Shown one piece after another: positions 8,703-16,901 of a DNA stretch of 64,000 nt. Each line of letters starts with the position of its first letter. The stretch's first letter is position 1. The position numbers and the translations under genes were made by a program. The notes beneath the pieces were generated by a model. It had not been told where the DNA came from. It searched no databases and worked only from the letters and a program-made list of their open reading frames with translations. The DNA is from CAVRXQ01 sp963849105. GTDB taxonomy: Bacteria > Actinomycetota > Acidimicrobiia > Acidimicrobiales > Bog-793. The stretch lies in contig CAWKGD010000002.1 in assembly GCA_963849105.1 (NCBI GenBank), positions 1 through 64,000 on the forward strand, read 5' to 3'.

Positions 8703-10310
8703 TTATCGACTCGTACCTTCGATGTGCCGATATACGAATATTCCTGGCTGATACGCGATGAGTTTGTAATGCTCGAGAAACCATCGCCTGAGATTTTTGT
8801 CGAACGGGATCAGCTCTGGTTCTGGTAACGACAACAATGCGAATTGTGCTCGTTCAAAATACGATCGCCACATCGCAACGAGGACCGCGGGATACGGCGG
8901 TGGGTCCGGTGGGGTCCTGGCCTTGTCATAGGCGAGCCACAAGCCATCGGGATCGACGATGTCCGGACAATCGGGCGCTGTAGAGAAGAACCGATCTGCA
9001 TCGATAGCAAGGACCGGAGAGTCGTACACGACGCATGAACCGAGAGGCACGTTGGAATCGACGAGTCGTGCCGGTTCTGCAATGCCATACAGGTCGCTCG
9101 GATCCGAGTGTGGGAGATAGGCGTTCGCGAATCTTGTTCCCTCGCCGAGCAGGGCGACGGCCAACGCTGCCGCGCAAAGCCAAGTGAACGTCCGAAATAG
9201 TTTGACTTCCGAGAAGTGTCTCGCACGGATCGCGACTACTCCATTCACAGCGCGCGTGATTCCAGCGATTGCTACGCCGAAGAGCGCCGCCAGAAACGGC
9301 GCTGAGAAATATGCGTAGTACCCGTAGAATCCCGACGCCTCTACAAGAGGAAGCACGGAAGCGATCGCCGCAAGGACAAGATAGAGGTCAAGCCGCGAGA
9401 GTGTTCGATACTCCACTGCGTAGACGGCCGCGAGCGCGAGGACAAGGGCGACAATCAACACAATCGCAAGTGCTGGTGACGAGGGCAGCGACGTCAGTCC
9501 AAGGAGCCCTGTGATCATCTCAAGTCGTTGCCCGGCGGAGAAATGATTGAGGACAGAGGCGGATCGGAAAAGCTGATCAGCAAAGACCTCGTGCGCGAAC
9601 GATCGAGGGGCCCCGATCACGAATGGCGCGCAAAGTACCGCGAAGCCCACAGCAGCGCCCACACACAAGGACGCGACGCGCCGCCATCTCGGAACGAAGC
9701 TCGCCAGCAACGCAACGAGCGGGAATACTGCCCAGAGTTTGATCGAACCGGCGATTCCGAATAGCACCCCCGCCCAAAACAATCTGGGTAGCGATGGCTT
9801 CGGAACCTTGAAGACAACCAACGATCCAAGAAGCACGAACAAGACGAGGTATGGCTCGAGCTTCAACGTGTGGTCTGCAGTAACTGCCACCGGGAACAGC
9901 GCTAGTGCGGTTCCCGACGCCAACATTGCGACACGACCCCGTCGGCGGACAAGCAACGCTATGAGAAAGGCGTTGACGGCGGTTACAAGGGCAGTTACAA
10001 CGCGCGCGAGCTCGAGAGCGACTTCAGTTCCGACGGCTCGACCGATCAACGCGATCGGGGCCATCAACAAAGTGATCCCGGGGGGTTGGACGAAGACGAA
10101 GTCTCGGTACGGCAATGCACCACTTACGAGTCGAAGAGCACTCCCCAGGTAGACTCCGTCGTCAAACTCTGTGACGCCGTTGAAAACGCCACGTATCGAC
10201 AATTGCCAAATTCCGACACCGAGGGCTAGCAGTCCGGGGATAAGCGCGACGACTGTCGGATGACGGCTAAGCGTTTGGACTCGGTTTATGTTTGCCTGCC
10301 TTCCCGTCAC
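8703..10310 (-). CDS. PMT/ArnT-type (GT39-like) integral-membrane glycosyltransferase
   Basis: Membrane protein of about 535 residues with at least ten hydrophobic segments. After the first helix comes an acidic loop, TEFDDGVYLGSALRLVSGALPYRDFVFVQPPG, typical of dolichyl/polyprenyl-phosphate-sugar-dependent (GT-C fold) enzymes, with the acidic pair DD in the catalytic position. It probably transfers a sugar from a lipid carrier to protein or envelope glycan outside the cell. The C-terminal 130 residues are soluble and presumably outside. GTG 10310 is chosen because it overlaps the stop of the preceding 40-codon ORF as GTGA; the frame is open to 10505 but that part overlaps the HTH gene. Codon use here is more AT-rich than in the flanking core genes. 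Confidence 0.82.
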   Translation of the reverse strand: MTGRQANINRVQTLSRHPTVVALIPGLLALGVGIWQLSIRGVFNGVTEFDDGVYLGSALRLVSGALPYRDFVFVQPPGITLLMAPIALIGRAVGTEVALELARVVTALVTAVNAFLIALLVRRRGRVAMLASGTALALFPVAVTADHTLKLEPYLVLFVLLGSLVVFKVPKPSLPRLFWAGVLFGIAGSIKLWAVFPLVALLASFVPRWRRVASLCVGAAVGFAVLCAPFVIGAPRSFAHEVFADQLFRSASVLNHFSAGQRLEMITGLLGLTSLPSSPALAIVLIVALVLALAAVYAVEYRTLSRLDLYLVLAAIASVLPLVEASGFYGYYAYFSAPFLAALFGVAIAGITRAVNGVVAIRARHFSEVKLFRTFTWLCAAALAVALLGEGTRFANAYLPHSDPSDLYGIAEPARLVDSNVPLGSCVVYDSPVLAIDADRFFSTAPDCPDIVDPDGLWLAYDKARTPPDPPPYPAVLVAMWRSYFERAQFALLSLPEPELIPFDKNLRRWFLEHYKLIAYQPGIFVYRHIEGTSR

Positions 10311-10429
10311 CCGCGAAGCCTGGCCCGGCTGGATCGATCCCGTGATTGGTTGGAGAGAAGCGCGCCAAGCCGCACTAAGGAAATAGCGAAAGCCCCGACA
10401 AGGTATCTGATGTTTTGGGGCTGTTTCAT
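10307..10429 (-). CDS. Small ORF (40 residues) between HTH gene and glycosyltransferase, coupled at both ends
   Basis: Short frame beginning MKQPQNIRYLVGAF. It has a strong ribosome site (GGTGGAGG, seven bases before ATG 10429). Its ATG overlaps the HTH gene's TGA as ATGA, and its own TGA overlaps the glycosyltransferase GTG as GTGA. The first 26 residues are mildly hydrophobic, the rest basic. I do not recognise it. It could be a real micro-protein, a coupling leader that feeds ribosomes to the glycosyltransferase, or an accident of a frameshifted N-terminus. The ribosome site and the two overlaps are what argue for translation. Confidence 0.5.
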   Translation of the reverse strand: MKQPQNIRYLVGAFAISLVRLGALLSNQSRDRSSRARLRG

Positions 10430-10737
10430 CGTTGTGCCTCCACCTTTCCGCTCCAAAGGAACCTGTCGGCGTCGCGCTTACGCACCCGGATGTATTTCTT
10501 TCCAAGTTTGTAAAACCTCAACCTGCGCTCGGCGATGACCCTCTCGACGAATCGCGGGGGGCACTTCCAGTACGTGGCGAGTTCGTCCTTCGTCAGCCAA
10601 TCGTTCGGCTGCTCGGGAACGCGGGTACGAGAGGTGGACTCATTCCGGCGAGGTGTTGCTGTCGCTTTACCCAATGTTTCGGGGCGTTTTGCGCTTACAG
10701 ACTCTCCGTATTTGGTCCTATTGCTCGTCGGTTTCAT
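10426..10737 (-). CDS. Excisionase-like helix-turn-helix DNA-binding protein
   Basis: 103 residues. The C-terminal half (WLTKDELATYWKCPPRFV, then ERRLRFYKLGKKYIRVRKRDADRFL) is a winged MerR-like HTH of the excisionase (HTH_17) family; the N-terminal half is basic and probably disordered. Such proteins bend DNA at attachment sites (Xis) or act as small regulators. It sits about 470 bases from, and divergent to, the broken integrase gene, with a repeat cluster between, which fits an int-xis pair of an integrated element. ATG 10737 follows AGGGG closely; the frame is open to 10887. Its stop overlaps the next small ORF (ATGA), so it heads the operon containing the glycosyltransferase. Confidence 0.75.
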   Translation of the reverse strand: MKPTSNRTKYGESVSAKRPETLGKATATPRRNESTSRTRVPEQPNDWLTKDELATYWKCPPRFVERVIAERRLRFYKLGKKYIRVRKRDADRFLWSGKVEAQR

Positions 10738-11203
10738 GCCCCTAATAGCCTCCGTGAACTCCTCATGCGGTAGGTCTATAGCAGTGCACGGCTTCCAGAG
10801 GAAGTCAAGGGCGTTGAGCTGCGGATATAGCGCGATGAGCAGAGGAGACGAAGAGGCATGAGGCGGTCTGGATTGCTCAGGAAACATTGCCGTAGGTCGT
10901 CAGTATTTAAATCGAAATTCGAAAGGTTTGGTTTGCCAAAACTTTCGAAGGTTTGGTTTGTGAAACAAGTGAAATCTGATTGAGGCAAACAAAGACCCAG
11001 GTGGAGGAGGGTTTTCGTGTGGCGTCCTTTTCGAAAGGTTTGATTTGCCCCAAACCTCTTGGAAACATTTGCAAGCAAAGCCCAGGTGAGGTGGGTTTTC
11101 GTGTGACGATTTCAGCCTTTTGTTTCCGACACGGTGTATTGCGATTACAAGCTCGCTGCGCAACATCTCGCACGTAGTCTCCGCAGGTACGAGGTAAGGA
11201 ACG
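10738..11203. other. Divergent intergenic region between excisionase-like gene and integrase remnant
   Basis: About 465 bases, AT-richer than average. The right half holds the imperfect tandem repeat described separately. The left half contains open frames on both strands without ribosome sites or family resemblance; I see no gene in them. Promoters for both flanking genes must lie here. Confidence 0.5.
10920..11119. repeat. Imperfect tandem repeat of about 86 bp with an extra partial copy
   Basis: Unit 1 spans about 10946-11031 and unit 2 about 11032-11119. Each begins with CGAAGGTTTGGTTTG or CGAAAGGTTTGATTTGCC, and about 38 bases later has GCAAACAAAGACCCAGGTGG or its variant GCAAGCAAAGCCCAGGTGAG, then GGGTTTTCGTGTGGCG/GTGACG. 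A third copy of the first element alone (CGAAAGGTTTGGTTTGCC) is at 10920-10937. The cluster lies between the excisionase-like gene and the integrase, where arm-type integrase or Xis binding sites are expected. Role inferred from position only. Confidence 0.7.
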
Positions 11204-12442
11204 ATGGCGACCGATAGTTCGAGCAGGGCAAAGAAGCGGCGGGTAGCGGGGAAGGCGGGATCGACCGACTTCCATCCGGCTTGGTTCGCGCCCGATATCG
11301 AGGGCCAGACGGCCACCGGATTTCGAAAACGTTCGACAAACGAAGCCATGCTGCAGCATGGTTGGCCAGCCAAGAGACGGATCTGCGGCGAGGGATGTGG
11401 ATCGACCCTCGCAAGTCCAAGAGACCATTCGGTGAATGGTCGGCGGAATGGTTTGCGACAACAGTCCACTTGAGGCCGAACACCCGAGTTCGCTACGAGT
11501 CGATCCTGAAGAATCACTTGGACCCGTACTTCGGCCGCAAGCACGTTGCGACGATCGATCAACCGTTGGTGCGGCGCTTCATATCGGAAATGGCGAACTC
11601 TGGTAGTGCACCCGGAACGATCCGTGCTGCACGGAATGTGCTCAGGCAAGTTCTCGCAACAGCGGTCGGTGCTCGGGCTATCGCGACTAATCCGTGCGAC
11701 GGCACGAGGGTTCCAAGGTCGAATCGGCAAGAGATGCATTTCCTCACGCCTCCGCAGGTGGAAGAGCTGGCACATGCCATCGCCAGTCCTGCACTCCGTT
11801 CTGCAGGTAACGACCTCATTGGAGAACCGGTTTCTCCGAATTCGGAACGTTCGTTCGTTTCGCTGCGTATGCGGGGCTTCGATCAGGCGAGCTGGAAGCG
11901 TTACGTGTGCGACGGCTTGATTTGTTGCACCGTAGGGTCGAGGTCTCCGAGTCAGTCAGTGAGGTTTCCGGTCATGGGTTGGTGTTCGGACCGACAAAGA
12001 CGTACGAAACTCGGTCTGTTCCAGCCCCTGGGTTTCTCTGCGATGAACTGATGACACTGATCGCAGGCAAGGACCAGAGGATCTAGTTTTCAGTGCTCCC
12101 GACGGTGGACCGATTCGGCACAGCAATTTCTACGTGCGTCATTTCAAACGAGCGGCGGGTCAAGCGGAACTCCCCGAGACCTTGAGGTTTCACGATCTCA
12201 GACACACGTACGCCAGCTTTCTAATTGCCGAGGGTGCTCATCCTCGGGCGATCATGGAGCGCATGGGACACAGCACGATCACTGTGACCTTGAATCGTTA
12301 CAGCCATTTGCTTCCGGCTCTTGAATCTCAACTCGATGAAGCGCTCGACCGCACGGGTCGGTCTGTTCGCACGACAACGTCGGAACAGTTTGGGTCACAG
12401 CTGGGTCACGCTGAAGTGATCAATCTTCCTCATCACGAATAA
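11204..12442 (+). pseudogene. Tyrosine recombinase (phage-type integrase), broken by three frameshifts
   Basis: All parts of an actinobacterial phage integrase of about 410 residues are present but in changing frames. The N-terminus MATDSSSRAKKRRVAG is in one frame to about 11280; the arm-binding and core-binding domains (RYRGPDGHRISKTFD to EMHFLTPPQVEEL) are in a second, to about 11820; the start of the catalytic domain (FVRFAAYAGLRSGELEALRV, FGPTKTYETRSVP) is in a third, to about 12075; the end (DLVFSAPDGG, FHDLRH, MGHSTITVTLNRYSHL) returns to the first. Catalytic Arg, Lys, HxxR, His and Tyr are all recognisable. The gene points toward tRNA-Arg, whose 3' end lies 26 bases beyond its stop, the usual place for an att site. 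Confidence 0.85.
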
Positions 12443-12468
12443 GTGATCGCCTAGCTGGGCGTTTGTTG

Positions 12469-12541
12469 CGCCCCCGGCAGGACTCGAACCTGCGACACGC
12501 GGTTTAGGAAACCGCTGCTCTTTCCTCTGAGCTACGGGGGC
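12469..12541 (-). tRNA. tRNA-Arg (anticodon CCT)
   Basis: Read on the minus strand, the acceptor arm GCCCCCG pairs with CGGGGGC, the D arm is GCTC...GAGC, the anticodon arm is GCGGT-TTCCTAA-ACCGC with anticodon CCT, and the T arm is GCAGG-TTCGAGT-CCTGC. The discriminator is G; CCA is not encoded. It decodes AGG. Its 3' end faces the integrase remnant, consistent with use as an integration site. I found no second copy of its 3' half in the window. Confidence 0.97.
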
Positions 12542-12826
12542 GAGGAACTGGCAGTCGAGCGATTGTCTGCGCTGCTTCGCACGGCTCGTTCCTTCATCGT
12601 ACGAGGCGCGCTCCGCCGCGCTGAGGCCCGCACCTCCCGGTGCCCGACGCCACGAATTCTGTTGTGGCGGGTTCTTGATGTTGCTCCGACAACTCCGCAG
12701 TCGAAGCCGAGAGTTCGGCCGCTGACAGAAAACCTATGATAAATGGCATTTCTGCCACTCGTAGGGCCGGGCGAACAGCGAGACGATAAGAGACAGGTCG
12801 GTTCCTTCGGAAAGGCGGTCTAGGTG

Positions 12827-13051
12827 ATGATCAATCCCTCGCTCTTAGGTCGCGATATCGAGCGGCATACCCGGGAGCTGCGCGCTCTGGGCGAGAGAAA
12901 GCAGGACGCTCTGGAGAGAAGTCCTCTTCAGCGGCGGTCGAGAAGACGATTCCGTATCGCCATCGGGACCCGACTGATCACCTGGGGCGAGTCCCTCACG
13001 TGTGAGGTCTCCAGCGTTCCAATGGACCGTCTCGGCGGACAGGCCGGCTGA
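12827..13051 (+). CDS. Small basic hypothetical protein
   Basis: 74 residues, MMINPSLLGRDIERHTRELRALGERKQDALE followed by a very basic stretch RRSRRRFRIAIGTRLITWGE. This matches a common pattern of short actinobacterial proteins with an amphipathic helix, an Arg-rich segment and a final weakly hydrophobic helix. ATG 12827 is preceded by AAAGGCGG about eight bases upstream and overlaps GTG 12824. No function is known. It precedes a GlxA-type regulator on the same strand. A TATGAT hexamer at 12735-12740 could be its -10 element, but no good -35 is visible. Confidence 0.5.
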   Translation: MINPSLLGRDIERHTRELRALGERKQDALERSPLQRRSRRRFRIAIGTRLITWGESLTCEVSSVPMDRLGGQAG

Positions 13052-13103
13052 GATGGCTTGCGACGAGGTGATTGGCGATGGCAGAATGCTTTCGTTTAGC
13101 GAA

Positions 13104-14075
13104 ATGCCTGCCAAGCATCGACCGCTCCTCGTCGTCCTCGTCGGAGACCAGCTCAGCCTGTTCGAGTTCGCGGCGGCGTGTGAGGTGTTCGCTGGCGACG
13201 ACCCAGCCGTGTTGGGCGTCGATTGGTACCGGTTCGCCATCGTCTCGTCGGGACCGCCAAGAGTTTCGACCGACGTGACCGGGGTCGACGTCGTCGCTGA
13301 TCACGACCTCGCCGCGTTGCGCGAAGCGCACACGATCGTTGTTCCACCCTCGATTCTTCAATACGAGCTCCCCGATGAGATCGCGACGGAACTGCGGCGC
13401 GCGCATGCCCGCGGGGCGCGCATCGCGTCACTCTGCACCGGCGCGTTCACGCTTGCGCGCGCCGGCCTGCTCAACGGACGTGAGGCGACGACCCACTGGA
13501 ACAGCGCCACGCGCCTCGGTGAGCAGTACCCCGAGGTGTCGGTGAATCCAGGAGTTTTGTACATCGACAACGGCGACATCCTGACGTCCGCGGGAAGCGC
13601 CGCGTCCATCGACTTGTGCTTGTACATCGTGCGGAGGGACTTCGGTGCCGAGATCGCAAACTTCGTTGCCCGCGCGATGGTGGTTCCGCCGCACCGCGAC
13701 GGCGGGCAGGCCCAATTCATCTCCCAGCCGGTCCCGACTTCTTACGGAGGCGATCCGTTCTCCGACGTGCTCACTTGGGCCGTCGAGCACCTCGACGAGG
13801 ATCTGTCCGTCGAGTTGCTCGCGCAGCGAGCGGCGATGAGCCTGCGCACCTTTGCGCGCAAGTTCCGCGAAGTGACCGGGACGACACCGCACCAGTGGCT
13901 CGTCTCGCAGCGGATGTTCTTCGCTCAGCGCCTATTGGAGGCGACGGATCTCTCGATTGATCTTGTCGCGTGGAAGAGCGGCTTCGGAACGGCGACGAAC
14001 CTCAGAATGCAGTTCCAACGGGCGACGGGGACGGCACCGAGCGCCTACCGACGGACGTTCCGCACCGCGTCGTAA
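13104..14075 (+). CDS. GlxA family transcriptional regulator (DJ-1/PfpI-like domain + AraC-type HTH)
   Basis: 323 residues. The N-terminal half is a DJ-1/PfpI-type amidotransferase-like domain (PLLVVLVGDQLSLFEFAAACEVF; the nucleophile-elbow region reads IASLCTGAFTLARAGLLNGREATTHW). The C-terminal 100 residues are an AraC/XylS double HTH (LSVELLAQRAAMSLRTFARKF, TPHQWLVSQR, ...GTAPSAYRRTF). Such proteins are cytoplasmic regulators whose N-terminal domain senses an unknown signal. ATG 13104 gives the family-typical start; the frame is open back to 13002 and other ATGs exist at 13053 and 13086, none with a strong ribosome site. Its target genes are not clear from context; the ABM gene downstream is convergent. 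Confidence 0.9.
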   Translation: MPAKHRPLLVVLVGDQLSLFEFAAACEVFAGDDPAVLGVDWYRFAIVSSGPPRVSTDVTGVDVVADHDLAALREAHTIVVPPSILQYELPDEIATELRRAHARGARIASLCTGAFTLARAGLLNGREATTHWNSATRLGEQYPEVSVNPGVLYIDNGDILTSAGSAASIDLCLYIVRRDFGAEIANFVARAMVVPPHRDGGQAQFISQPVPTSYGGDPFSDVLTWAVEHLDEDLSVELLAQRAAMSLRTFARKFREVTGTTPHQWLVSQRMFFAQRLLEATDLSIDLVAWKSGFGTATNLRMQFQRATGTAPSAYRRTFRTAS

Positions 14076-14118
14076 GTCTCGTAATTGCACGACGGTCGGC
14101 GCAGATCTCCGAAGTCGC

Positions 14119-14416
14119 TCAGTCGGTGGTCGGCTCGATCTCGATGTAGCGGTCAAAGGTGCGATTTTCGAGCAGCGGGAATCCCTTTTCCATGAGGCGC
14201 CCGAAATGCGGCGAGCTCCGGTGGGATTCAAAGGCGGCTTCGTCGGTGTATTGCTCGAAAAGGTCGAAGTTCTCAGGTTCGTCGATCGATCTCGAGAGGG
14301 TGAAGGTGGCGCATCCTGGTTCGGCACGCGACATTTTCACGTGATCGCGATAGATCGCAGCGACCTCGTCGCCACGACCGCTCAAATGTCCTGTGCTGCG
14401 CGATGACCGTCAGCAT
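14119..14416 (-). pseudogene. ABM (YgiN-like) monooxygenase-domain protein with a 1-nt frameshift near the start
   Basis: From TTG 14385 the frame reads SGRGDEVAAIYRDHVKMSRAEPGCATF, then IDEPENFDLFEQYTDEAAFESHRSSPHF, the standard antibiotic-biosynthesis-monooxygenase fold, ending at 14119 (88 residues). The expected first strand is missing from that frame but is present upstream in another: ATG 14416 starts MLTVIAQHRTF, followed immediately by a frame change near 14383-14386 (TTTGAGCGG). Removing one base there would give an intact protein of about 98 residues. Family members are small dimeric proteins acting as quinol or flavin-independent oxygenases; substrate unknown. Confidence 0.75.
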
Positions 14417-14489
14417 CCGACCCCGCCTTGTATCGATTGGGCGAGGCGGCGAGCGATCGTGCCAAGTTCGGATGGGAGCGCGTCGATTT

Positions 14490-15269
14490 TCATCGGATCT
14501 TTCGCGCCGTGATGCACTGCGTCTCGTAATCGAAAAGGATCTCGTCGCCGAATCGCTCGAGCACCGCCGACACCTCCGAGACCAACGCAGAGCGTTGTTC
14601 CTCGGACATGACGGCGATCTCGCTCCACGTGAGCCACATCGCGAGCCAATGCTCGCTCGTGATCAGCCACTGCCACGAATAGGTGTGCAAATCGCTCAGC
14701 GCGAATCGCCCCGACTTCTCGATCGCCTCCGAATGGGAAGAGACGTCGTGATGCGCGCGCCAGTCCTTCGGACCGTCGAAGCGATCATCGCCGTGCCGCG
14801 AGGACGCCTCGTGAAGCGCCTTTTCGAGATCGGGATCATGGGGACGGCTGTGGTTCCAGAAGACGGCGATGCGGCCGTCTGCCTCGAGGACGTCGGCGGC
14901 TTTGTGGGGCGCGACCTCGGGGTCGACCCAGTGCCACGCCTGACCAGCGGTCACAAGATCGAAGGTCCGGCTGTTGGACTCCCACGACTCGAACGGAGCG
15001 ACCTCGACGCGGATCCCGTGTCTCCGCGCCTTATTCGCCATGCGCTCATCGATCTCGATGCCGAGCACCTCACAGCCGCGCGCCACGAACAGACGCGCCG
15101 CCTTTCCGGTCCCGCAGCCGACGTCGAGGACCCTCGGCTTCCCACCAGCGCAGAGGTCGTCGGCCATCTCCGCGGGATACGTCGGTCGATACCGGTCGTA
15201 CGCGTCGGCTCGAGCACCGAATGACTCCGCCCGGACGCGGTTCTCGTGGGCGCGGCTTTCTTGGACCAC
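14490..15269 (-). CDS. Class I SAM-dependent methyltransferase
   Basis: 259 residues with a methyltransferase-11-type Rossmann domain: motif I VLDVGCGTGKAARLF at about residues 47-61, the acidic end of strand 2 in VLGIEIDERM, and FDLVTAGQAWHWVDPE as post-motif region. The N-terminal SFGARADAYDRYRPTYPAEM is typical of a large group of actinobacterial methyltransferases of unknown substrate; it is not a clear UbiE/MenG, since the MenG-specific motifs are absent. ATG 15269. No close operon partner. Cytoplasmic. Confidence 0.85.
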   Translation of the reverse strand: MVQESRAHENRVRAESFGARADAYDRYRPTYPAEMADDLCAGGKPRVLDVGCGTGKAARLFVARGCEVLGIEIDERMANKARRHGIRVEVAPFESWESNSRTFDLVTAGQAWHWVDPEVAPHKAADVLEADGRIAVFWNHSRPHDPDLEKALHEASSRHGDDRFDGPKDWRAHHDVSSHSEAIEKSGRFALSDLHTYSWQWLITSEHWLAMWLTWSEIAVMSEEQRSALVSEVSAVLERFGDEILFDYETQCITARKIR

Positions 15270-15402
15270 GACGGTTCCTTTCGGTCTCAGGCGCGAGCTC
15301 GTCGCGCCTGGCCTTCGACCATAGGTAGCCGAACGCCACGAAGCTGCGCACGCCGATCAGCCAACCGGCTCGCGCCGCGATCCCGCCCTATGTTGGAAAC
15401 TC

Positions 15403-16851
15403 GTGACAACGATCGCGACTCCACTCCACACCGACTGCTACATCGGCGGCGGCTGGCGCGAAGCGAGCGGATCGAACCGGTTCGAGGTGCTCGACCCGGC
15501 GACCGAGGAGGTCATCGAGACGATCGCCGACGGGTCGGCGCCCGACGTGCTCGAGGCGGTCGCCGCGGCGCACGGCGCCCTCGGCGCCTGGGCGGCGACG
15601 CCGCCGCGCCGCCGCGCCGAGATCCTGCGGCGGGCCTTCGAACTGATGATCGAGCGCACCGACGATCTGGCTCGGCTGATGGTGCGGGAGAACGGCAAGG
15701 CGCTCCCCGATGCGCGCGCCGAGATCACGTACGCGGCGGAATTCTTCAGATGGTTCTCCGAAGAGGCGGTGCGCAACGTCGGCGAGATCGTCACCGCGCC
15801 CTCAGGGACGAATCGGATCCTCGTTCTCCGCCAGCCGATCGGGGTGGCGCTGCTCATCACGCCGTGGAATTTCCCCGCCGCGATGCTGACGCGAAAGATC
15901 GGTCCCGCGCTCGCCGCCGGGACGACCGTCGTCTGCAAACCGGCCAAGGAGACGCCGCTCTCGGCGCTCGCCATCGCCGCGATCCTCGACGAGGCGGGCG
16001 TGCCACCGGGCGTCGTGAACGTCGTGCCGTCCTTTCACGCCGGGGCGATCGCCGACGCGGCGCTCGCCGACAATCGAGTCCGCAAGTTGTCGTTCACCGG
16101 ATCGACCGAGGTCGGCCGGATGCTGCTCGAGAAGGCGTCTCAGCGGGTGGTCTCGTCCTCGATGGAGCTCGGCGGAAACGCGCCCTTCGTGATTTTCGCC
16201 GACTCCAACCTCGACGACGCCGTTACGGGCGCGATGCTCGCGAAGATGCGCAACGGCGGTGAGGCGTGCACGGCCGCCAATCGCTTCTATGTCGAGGCGC
16301 CGATCGCCGACGAGTTCGTCAGCCGTCTGACGGCGCAGATGTCGTCGCTGCGGATGGGGAACGGGCTCGAGGACGGCGTCCAACTCGGTCCGCTCGTCAA
16401 CGCCGACACCCGCGACAAGGTCGCCGCGCTCGTCGACGACGCCCTCGTTGCCGGCGCGCGGGCAACGACGGGCGGTTCACTTCCGCCCGGTCGCGGCTAC
16501 TTCTATCCGGCGACCGTGCTCGACCGCGTTTCGCCGGGATCGTCGATCCTGCGCACCGAGATCTTCGGCCCCGTCGCGCCGGTCGTCACGTTCCATTCCG
16601 AGAAAGAGGCGATCGAGCTCGCCAACGACACGATCTTCGGGCTCGTCTCCTACGTCTACTCGAGCGACCTCGCCAAGGGCCTGCGGGTCTCCGAGGCGCT
16701 TGACACGGGGATGGTCGGGCTGAACCGCGGGCTCGTCTCGGATCCCTCGGCGCCCTTCGGCGGCGTCAAGCAGTCCGGCCTCGGTCGGGAGGGCGGCCAC
16801 GAGGGGATGAACGAGTATCTCGAGACGAAGTACATCGCCACTTCGTGGTAG
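15403..16851 (+). CDS. gabD: NAD(P)-dependent succinate-semialdehyde dehydrogenase family protein
   Basis: 482 residues, the normal length for an aldehyde dehydrogenase. Catalytic Cys289 is in GGEACTAANRFYV and the general base Glu255 in SMELGGNAPF; the cofactor loop FTGSTEVGRMLLEKAS is present. The cysteine context and the C-terminal AKGLRVSEALDTGMVGLNRG...APFGGVKQSGLGREGG are those of succinate-semialdehyde dehydrogenases (GabD type), which oxidise succinate semialdehyde to succinate in 4-aminobutyrate breakdown. GTG 15403 follows GGAA. The MalY-like gene starts 50 bases after its stop. Exact substrate is inferred. Confidence 0.88.
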   Translation: MTTIATPLHTDCYIGGGWREASGSNRFEVLDPATEEVIETIADGSAPDVLEAVAAAHGALGAWAATPPRRRAEILRRAFELMIERTDDLARLMVRENGKALPDARAEITYAAEFFRWFSEEAVRNVGEIVTAPSGTNRILVLRQPIGVALLITPWNFPAAMLTRKIGPALAAGTTVVCKPAKETPLSALAIAAILDEAGVPPGVVNVVPSFHAGAIADAALADNRVRKLSFTGSTEVGRMLLEKASQRVVSSSMELGGNAPFVIFADSNLDDAVTGAMLAKMRNGGEACTAANRFYVEAPIADEFVSRLTAQMSSLRMGNGLEDGVQLGPLVNADTRDKVAALVDDALVAGARATTGGSLPPGRGYFYPATVLDRVSPGSSILRTEIFGPVAPVVTFHSEKEAIELANDTIFGLVSYVYSSDLAKGLRVSEALDTGMVGLNRGLVSDPSAPFGGVKQSGLGREGGHEGMNEYLETKYIATSW

Positions 16852-16901
16852 ACGGCTCCTGGTGGCGGAAGAAAGACGGTGAGAAAGGACGCGGCGTCGA
16901 C

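Noticed and set aside
10900..11775. 291-codon minus-strand frame opposite the integrase
   Set aside because: Covers the repeat cluster and integrase antisense; no recognisable protein. The repeated peptide-like segments come from the DNA repeat.
12543..12826. TATGAT at 12735 as a promoter and inverted bits near AAATGGCATTT
   Set aside because: No adequate -35 element and no clear symmetry; apart from this hexamer I see nothing in this stretch.
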